DNA of 53,475 nucleotides from the NCBI GenBank assembly GCA_025928935.1, contig JAICNB010000011.1, forward strand, positions 1-53,475. Reading direction: 5' to 3'. Position numbers and translations under genes: made by a program. Below are positions 49,999-53,475 of the stretch, in pieces. The stretch is from Acidimicrobiia bacterium. Its GTDB lineage: Bacteria > Actinomycetota > Acidimicrobiia > Spongiisociales > ZC4RG35. Position 1 is the first letter of the stretch. Every line of letters begins with the position of its first letter. The notes beneath the pieces are model-generated. The model was not told where the DNA came from. It saw only the letters and a program-made list of their open reading frames with translations, and did no database searches.

Positions 49999-52164
49999 AT
50001 GGCCACTCTGACCCGCCTCGCCGAGGTCCCGGTGACCGAGGTGAAAGGCATCGGCTCGGACCGGCGCACTGCCCTGACCGGCGGTGGCATCGAGACCGTG
50101 GCCGACCTGCTCCACCACCTCCCCCGGACCTACGTCGACCGGTCCGACCGCCCACGGTTGGACCGGGTCCCACTCGGGACCGAGGTGACGGTCGTCGCGG
50201 AGGTCAAGTCGATCGCCACCCGCCGACCGAGGGCCAAGCTCACGATCACGGAGGCCAGGATCTCCGACGAGACCGCGACGCTGAAGGTCGTGTGGTTCAA
50301 CCAGCCGTTCCGTGCGAAACAGCTCCCGCCGGGGACCGAGGCGGCGTTTTCGGGGACCATCGAGTCCTATCGGGGCAGCCTCCAGATGTCCAACCCGGTT
50401 GTCGGCGTGCTCAACAGCCAGCATGAGTCGTTGCACACCGGGCGTGTCGTGCCCATCTACCCACAGATCGGGAAGATGAAGCCACACGAGCTGATCGATC
50501 TGATCGCCAGCGCGCTGGCCAGGTCCCGCCCTATCCCCGACCCCCTGCCGGAGGTCCTGCTGGCGACCAATGGCCTCATGTCGCGTGACGAGGCATACGG
50601 GCAGATCCACTTCCCCGAGGATCTCCAGCAAGTCCCGCCGGCGCGGCGACGGCTGGCATACGACGAGCTCCTACGGCTGGAGCTCGCCCTCGCCCTGCGC
50701 AAGCGAAGGCAGACCGAGGAGGCCACCGGATTCGCCCACCGGCCCAGCGGCGAGCTGGCGGAGCGGTTCGTAGCCGGGCTGCCCTATGAGCTCACGGGCG
50801 CCCAGCGTCGGGTCATCGGGGAGGTCCTCGCCGATCTGCAAGAGAGCCATCCGATGCACCGGCTCCTTCACGGCGAGGTGGGATCGGGCAAGACGGTCGT
50901 GGCCGTGGCCACCCTGCTCTACGGTGTGGAAGGGGGCTGGCAGGGGGCGATCATGGCGCCCACCGAGGTCCTGGCCGTGCAGCACTACCTCGGCGTTACC
51001 GGCCTCCTCGCCCAGGCAGGGCTCTCCCCGGAGCCGTTCAGCGCCCCCAGCGAGCTGGGCATGGACAGCCTCTTCGGCTCGGATGGGCCGGCGGTCAGCA
51101 TCGGGATCCTCACCGGTTCGACCGCCTCGACCAATTACAGGCCCGAGATCTCCCGTGCCGAGCTGCTCGATGATGTGGCCGGGGGACAGGTCGACATCCT
51201 GGTGGGGACACACGCCCTGATCCAGGAAGGGGTGCATTTCGCCCGGCTCGGGCTGGCCGTGGTCGATGAACAGCACCGGTTCGGGGTCTCGCAGCGGGTG
51301 CTCCTGAAGGAGAAGGCCGATTCGATCGAGCCTGACCTCTTGATCATGACCGCAACCCCGATCCCGAGGACCCTGTCGATGACCCTCTACGGGGATCTCG
51401 ACATCTCGGGACTCGATGAGATGCCACCTGGGAGGAGCCCCGTGAAGACGGTGGTGTTGAGCCGCGCCGAGGAATCGAAGGCTTGGGGATTGATCGAGGA
51501 GGAGGTGCGAGCCGGACGGCAGGCTTTCGTGGTTTGCCCCCTCGTAGAGGAGAGCGCCAAGATCGAGGCCGCTTCGGCCACGGAAGAGCAAGCTCGACTC
51601 ACCGGGCTCCTCCCCGGGCTCAGAGTCGGCCTCATCCACGGTCAGCTGCGCCCCGCCGAGAAAGAGGCGGCGATGTCCGCCTTTCGGGCCGGCGACACCG
51701 ACGTCCTCGTCTCCACCACCGTCATCGAGGTTGGCATCGACGTGCCCAACGCAACGGTGATGGTGATCGAGGACGCCGACCGGTTCGGTCTGAGCCAGCT
51801 GCACCAGCTGAGGGGCCGGGTTGGCCGGGGGAGCCATCCCGGGACGTGCCTGCTCATCTCCGACGCCCCCGCCGACGATGCCGCGGAGCGGCTGGCGGCC
51901 ATGGTGAAGACAAACGACGGGTTCGAGCTGGCCAACGAGGATCTCCGCATCAGGGGCCAGGGCACCGTGTTCGGTGACCGCCAATCGGGAATGGCCGATC
52001 TGCGGATCGCGGACCTGTTCCGTGACCTCGAGCTCCTCATCGATGCGCGGAGGGACGCCTTCGCCATTGTGGACGGCGACCCTGATCTGGTCGAGCACGG
52101 GGATCTGGCCGATGAGGTCCTTGCCTTTCTCGGAGAGTCGGTCGAATGGCTCTTCAAGAGCTGA
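49999..52164 (+). CDS. recG: ATP-dependent DNA helicase RecG
   Basis: RecG remodels stalled forks and Holliday junctions. The 721-residue protein has an N-terminal wedge (OB) domain ([28 protein letters not shown]), helicase motif [12 protein letters not shown] near residue 300, motif Ia [12 protein letters not shown] box [19 protein letters not shown], and [22 protein letters not shown] in the second RecA domain. A TTG at 49963 would add 12 residues but I prefer the ATG. A TACCGT at 49958-49963 may be its -10 box. rsmD and coaD follow closely as one operon. Confidence 0.95.
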   Translation: MATLTRLAEVPVTEVKGIGSDRRTALTGGGIETVADLLHHLPRTYVDRSDRPRLDRVPLGTEVTVVAEVKSIATRRPRAKLTITEARISDETATLKVVWFNQPFRAKQLPPGTEAAFSGTIESYRGSLQMSNPVVGVLNSQHESLHTGRVVPIYPQIGKMKPHELIDLIASALARSRPIPDPLPEVLLATNGLMSRDEAYGQIHFPEDLQQVPPARRRLAYDELLRLELALALRKRRQTEEATGFAHRPSGELAERFVAGLPYELTGAQRRVIGEVLADLQESHPMHRLLHGEVGSGKTVVAVATLLYGVEGGWQGAIMAPTEVLAVQHYLGVTGLLAQAGLSPEPFSAPSELGMDSLFGSDGPAVSIGILTGSTASTNYRPEISRAELLDDVAGGQVDILVGTHALIQEGVHFARLGLAVVDEQHRFGVSQRVLLKEKADSIEPDLLIMTATPIPRTLSMTLYGDLDISGLDEMPPGRSPVKTVVLSRAEESKAWGLIEEEVRAGRQAFVVCPLVEESAKIEAASATEEQARLTGLLPGLRVGLIHGQLRPAEKEAAMSAFRAGDTDVLVSTTVIEVGIDVPNATVMVIEDADRFGLSQLHQLRGRVGRGSHPGTCLLISDAPADDAAERLAAMVKTNDGFELANEDLRIRGQGTVFGDRQSGMADLRIADLFRDLELLIDARRDAFAIVDGDPDLVEHGDLADEVLAFLGESVEWLFKS

Positions 52165-52174
52165 GCGGGAGTCG

Positions 52175-52723
52175 ATGAGGATCATCACCGGTGAGGCGAA
52201 GGGGCGGCGTCTGATCGCACCGGACACGCCGGCGACCCGGCCCGTCACCGACCGCGTGCGTGAGGCGGTCCTCTCGATGGTCGGCGACTGGGTCATCGAC
52301 GCGGCTGTGCTCGACCTCTATGCCGGTTCCGGTTCCTTCGGATTGGAGGCACTGTCCCGAGGAGCCGCCAAAGCAACGTTCGTCGAGAATGGGAATCGCG
52401 CCCTCGACGCCCTTCGATCGAACATCACCGCGGTCTCGTTGGGCGGCACTCTGGTCACCTCCCCGGTGAGGGTGTTCCTCGCTGACGCCGAGGGGAGTTA
52501 CGACCTCGTGTTCATCGACCCGCCCTGGGACATGTCGTCCTCAGATCTCAGCGGTGATCTGGCAGCGCTCGATCGGTTGCTCCCGGTCGGCGCCGAGGTG
52601 GTTCTTTCCCGCCGCCACAAAGACACCTTGCCCTCTGCGCCGGCGAATTGGCTGGTTGCCACCGATAGGCGCTACGGGGATACCAGAATCGTGAGGTACG
52701 AGAAGGAAGCGGAAGCCCAATGA
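52175..52723 (+). CDS. rsmD: 16S rRNA (guanine-966-N2)-methyltransferase
   Basis: RsmD methylates G966 of 16S rRNA. The 182-residue protein starts MRIITGEAKGRRLIAP and has RPVTDRVREAVLSM, the SAM-binding motif LDLYAGSGSFGLEALSRGA near residue 47 and the catalytic FIDPPW near residue 115 for N2-methylation of guanine. The ATG at 52175 is 10 bases after recG; the frame upstream is a shadow. The stop overlaps the coaD start (ATGA). Confidence 0.95.
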   Translation: MRIITGEAKGRRLIAPDTPATRPVTDRVREAVLSMVGDWVIDAAVLDLYAGSGSFGLEALSRGAAKATFVENGNRALDALRSNITAVSLGGTLVTSPVRVFLADAEGSYDLVFIDPPWDMSSSDLSGDLAALDRLLPVGAEVVLSRRHKDTLPSAPANWLVATDRRYGDTRIVRYEKEAEAQ

Positions 52724-53187
52724 CCACCGCACTCTGTCCCGGTAGCTTCGACCCCCCGACCAATGGGCACGTCGATGTGATCGAGCGAGCCATCCAGACC
52801 TTCGACCGTGTCGTGGTGGCAGTAGTCGACAACCCTTCGAAGGAATCGCTCTTCACTACCGGGGAGCGGGTGGCCATGCTGGAGGAGCTGTTCGGCGACG
52901 AGGTGGAGGTGGGCTCGTTCACCGGCCTTCTGGTCGACTATGCCGGCGAGGTCGGTGCAGACGTCGTCGTGAAGGGTCTTCGCACCGTCGACGACTACGA
53001 GTACGAGGTGCAGATGTCTCAGATGAACCGGCATCTCACCGGGATGGAGACCGTGTTCATGGCCACCAGGTCAGAGTGGAGCTTCATCTCGTCGTCTCTC
53101 GTCAGAGAAGTGGCCAAACTGGGCGGTTCCATCGGCGGTCTGGTACCAGGTGCAGTCGAGAAAGCCCTACAGGAGCGGCTGGCATGA
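52720..53187 (+). CDS. coaD: Phosphopantetheine adenylyltransferase
   Basis: Catalyses the penultimate step of coenzyme A synthesis (4'-phosphopantetheine + ATP to dephospho-CoA). The 155-residue protein has the nucleotidyltransferase signature CPGSFDPPTNGHVDVI, KGLRTVDDYEYEVQM and the ATP-binding SFISSSLVREVAKLGG. rsmD-coaD coupling by ATGA is common. Its stop in turn overlaps the start of the DivIVA-like gene. Confidence 0.96.
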   Translation: MTTALCPGSFDPPTNGHVDVIERAIQTFDRVVVAVVDNPSKESLFTTGERVAMLEELFGDEVEVGSFTGLLVDYAGEVGADVVVKGLRTVDDYEYEVQMSQMNRHLTGMETVFMATRSEWSFISSSLVREVAKLGGSIGGLVPGAVEKALQERLA

Positions 53188-53475
53188 CCGACGAGCAGCA
53201 GACGGACATGGTCGTCGAACAGCCCGAACCGGAGCAGCGAGCCGAGCTGAGCGACCTCCAGGACACGGTGGACGACCTGATCGTCCATCTGCACGAGGCC
53301 AAGAGCGTCCCCCTCTCGGGCAACGCCATGGTCGACCGTGAGCAATTCCTCGGCATGCTGGAGAGGATCCGGGCGGACTTGCCGGACGAGCTCCGGGCGG
53401 CGCGTTGGATGGTGCGTGAGCGGGAAGCTTTCATCGCTCGCACCAACGAGAAGGCTAGGGAGATCGTCGACCGGG
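53184..53475 (+). CDS. DivIVA-like coiled-coil protein, N-terminal part
   Basis: The first 97 residues of the protein whose end is at 3-386: MTDEQQTDMVVEQPEPEQRA, then a helical segment DLQDTVDDLIVHLHEAKSVP, then the coiled coil. The ATG overlaps the coaD stop by four bases. The frame runs off the end of the window at exactly the point where position 142 continues it, giving 178 residues in all. See the entry at the start of the window for function. Confidence 0.8.
   Translation, partial: MTDEQQTDMVVEQPEPEQRAELSDLQDTVDDLIVHLHEAKSVPLSGNAMVDREQFLGMLERIRADLPDELRAARWMVREREAFIARTNEKAREIVDR
53335..53475. repeat. Terminal direct repeat, right copy
   Basis: Identical to bases 1-141. Trimming one copy gives a 53,334-bp circular sequence. 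Confidence 0.95.

Noticed and set aside
1..53475. A plasmid or phage genome
   Set aside because: In spite of the circular overlap there are no replication, partition, transfer, capsid or integrase genes; every region is chromosomal housekeeping or metabolism.

Overview
The window is 53,475 bases of GC-rich (by eye about two thirds G+C), densely coding bacterial DNA. Its gene content fits the phylum Actinomycetota. The order recG-rsmD-coaD-DivIVA-like-DUF177-rpmF-plsX-rnc-mutM-acyP-smc-ftsY is the classic actinobacterial arrangement. AceE of the homodimeric type, a DUF3052 protein, a DUF222/HNH gene, AdnA/AdnB-like motor-nucleases, an InhA/FabI-type reductase and a CCAEP-tail radical SAM protein agree with this. 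I infer a deep branch, perhaps Acidimicrobiia, but no marker gene here settles it. There are no rRNA or tRNA genes, no CRISPR array and no insertion sequence that I can see.

Bases 1-141 are repeated exactly at 53335-53475, so the contig closes on itself as a 53,334-bp circle. The closure runs through the middle of one reading frame (DivIVA-like, 53184 to the end, then 142-386) and keeps the expected chromosomal gene order. The content is ordinary chromosome, so I read it as a chromosomal piece that an assembler closed into a circle, or less likely a real excised or tandemly amplified segment. It does not look like a plasmid.

Layout: (1) 1-9.6 kb, housekeeping operon: envelope/lipid/ribosome/DNA repair (DUF177, rpmF, plsX, rnc, mutM, acyP, smc, ftsY, cdd). 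(2) 9.6-17.6 kb, mostly minus strand: DUF3052 behind a tiny leader ORF, a GNAT protein, a frameshifted DUF222/HNH gene, an overlapping aceE - rhodanese/E1-like - JAMM peptidase operon, and a frameshifted alpha/beta hydrolase. (3) 17.7-22.9 kb, a plus-strand operon: B12-type radical SAM protein with a CCAEP tail, an ABC ATPase, two ABC-2 permeases and a small proline-rich membrane protein. (4) 22.9-34.6 kb: plsB, dtd, plsY, two fused helicase-nucleases (AdnB/AdnA-like), glutamate dehydrogenase and a third RecB-like nuclease. (5) 34.6-37.75 kb: a sqr-tusE/dsrC-dsrE sulfur operon lying between two gene-free stretches. Each stretch carries a promoter followed by a candidate structured non-coding RNA, and the two RNAs are clearly related. 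(6) 37.75-49.4 kb: a cyclase with a dead hydrolase domain, a PH/SHOCT protein, acyl-CoA synthetase, VOC protein, FabI, an orphan histidine kinase, hydrolase - membrane MurF-like ligase - ddl, an AsnC-domain protein and a PPOX protein. (7) 49.4-53.5 kb: cold-shock protein, rpmB, recG, rsmD, coaD and the start of the DivIVA-like gene.

The most novel-looking signals are the paired non-coding RNAs at about 34828-34975 and 37345-37700. They share promoter architecture, a 5' hairpin with compensatory base changes, and a nearly identical 3' hairpin module. Other points worth attention are the radical SAM/ABC exporter operon and a recurrent leaderless promoter design (TANNNT 6-8 bases before the start codon) at ten genes.
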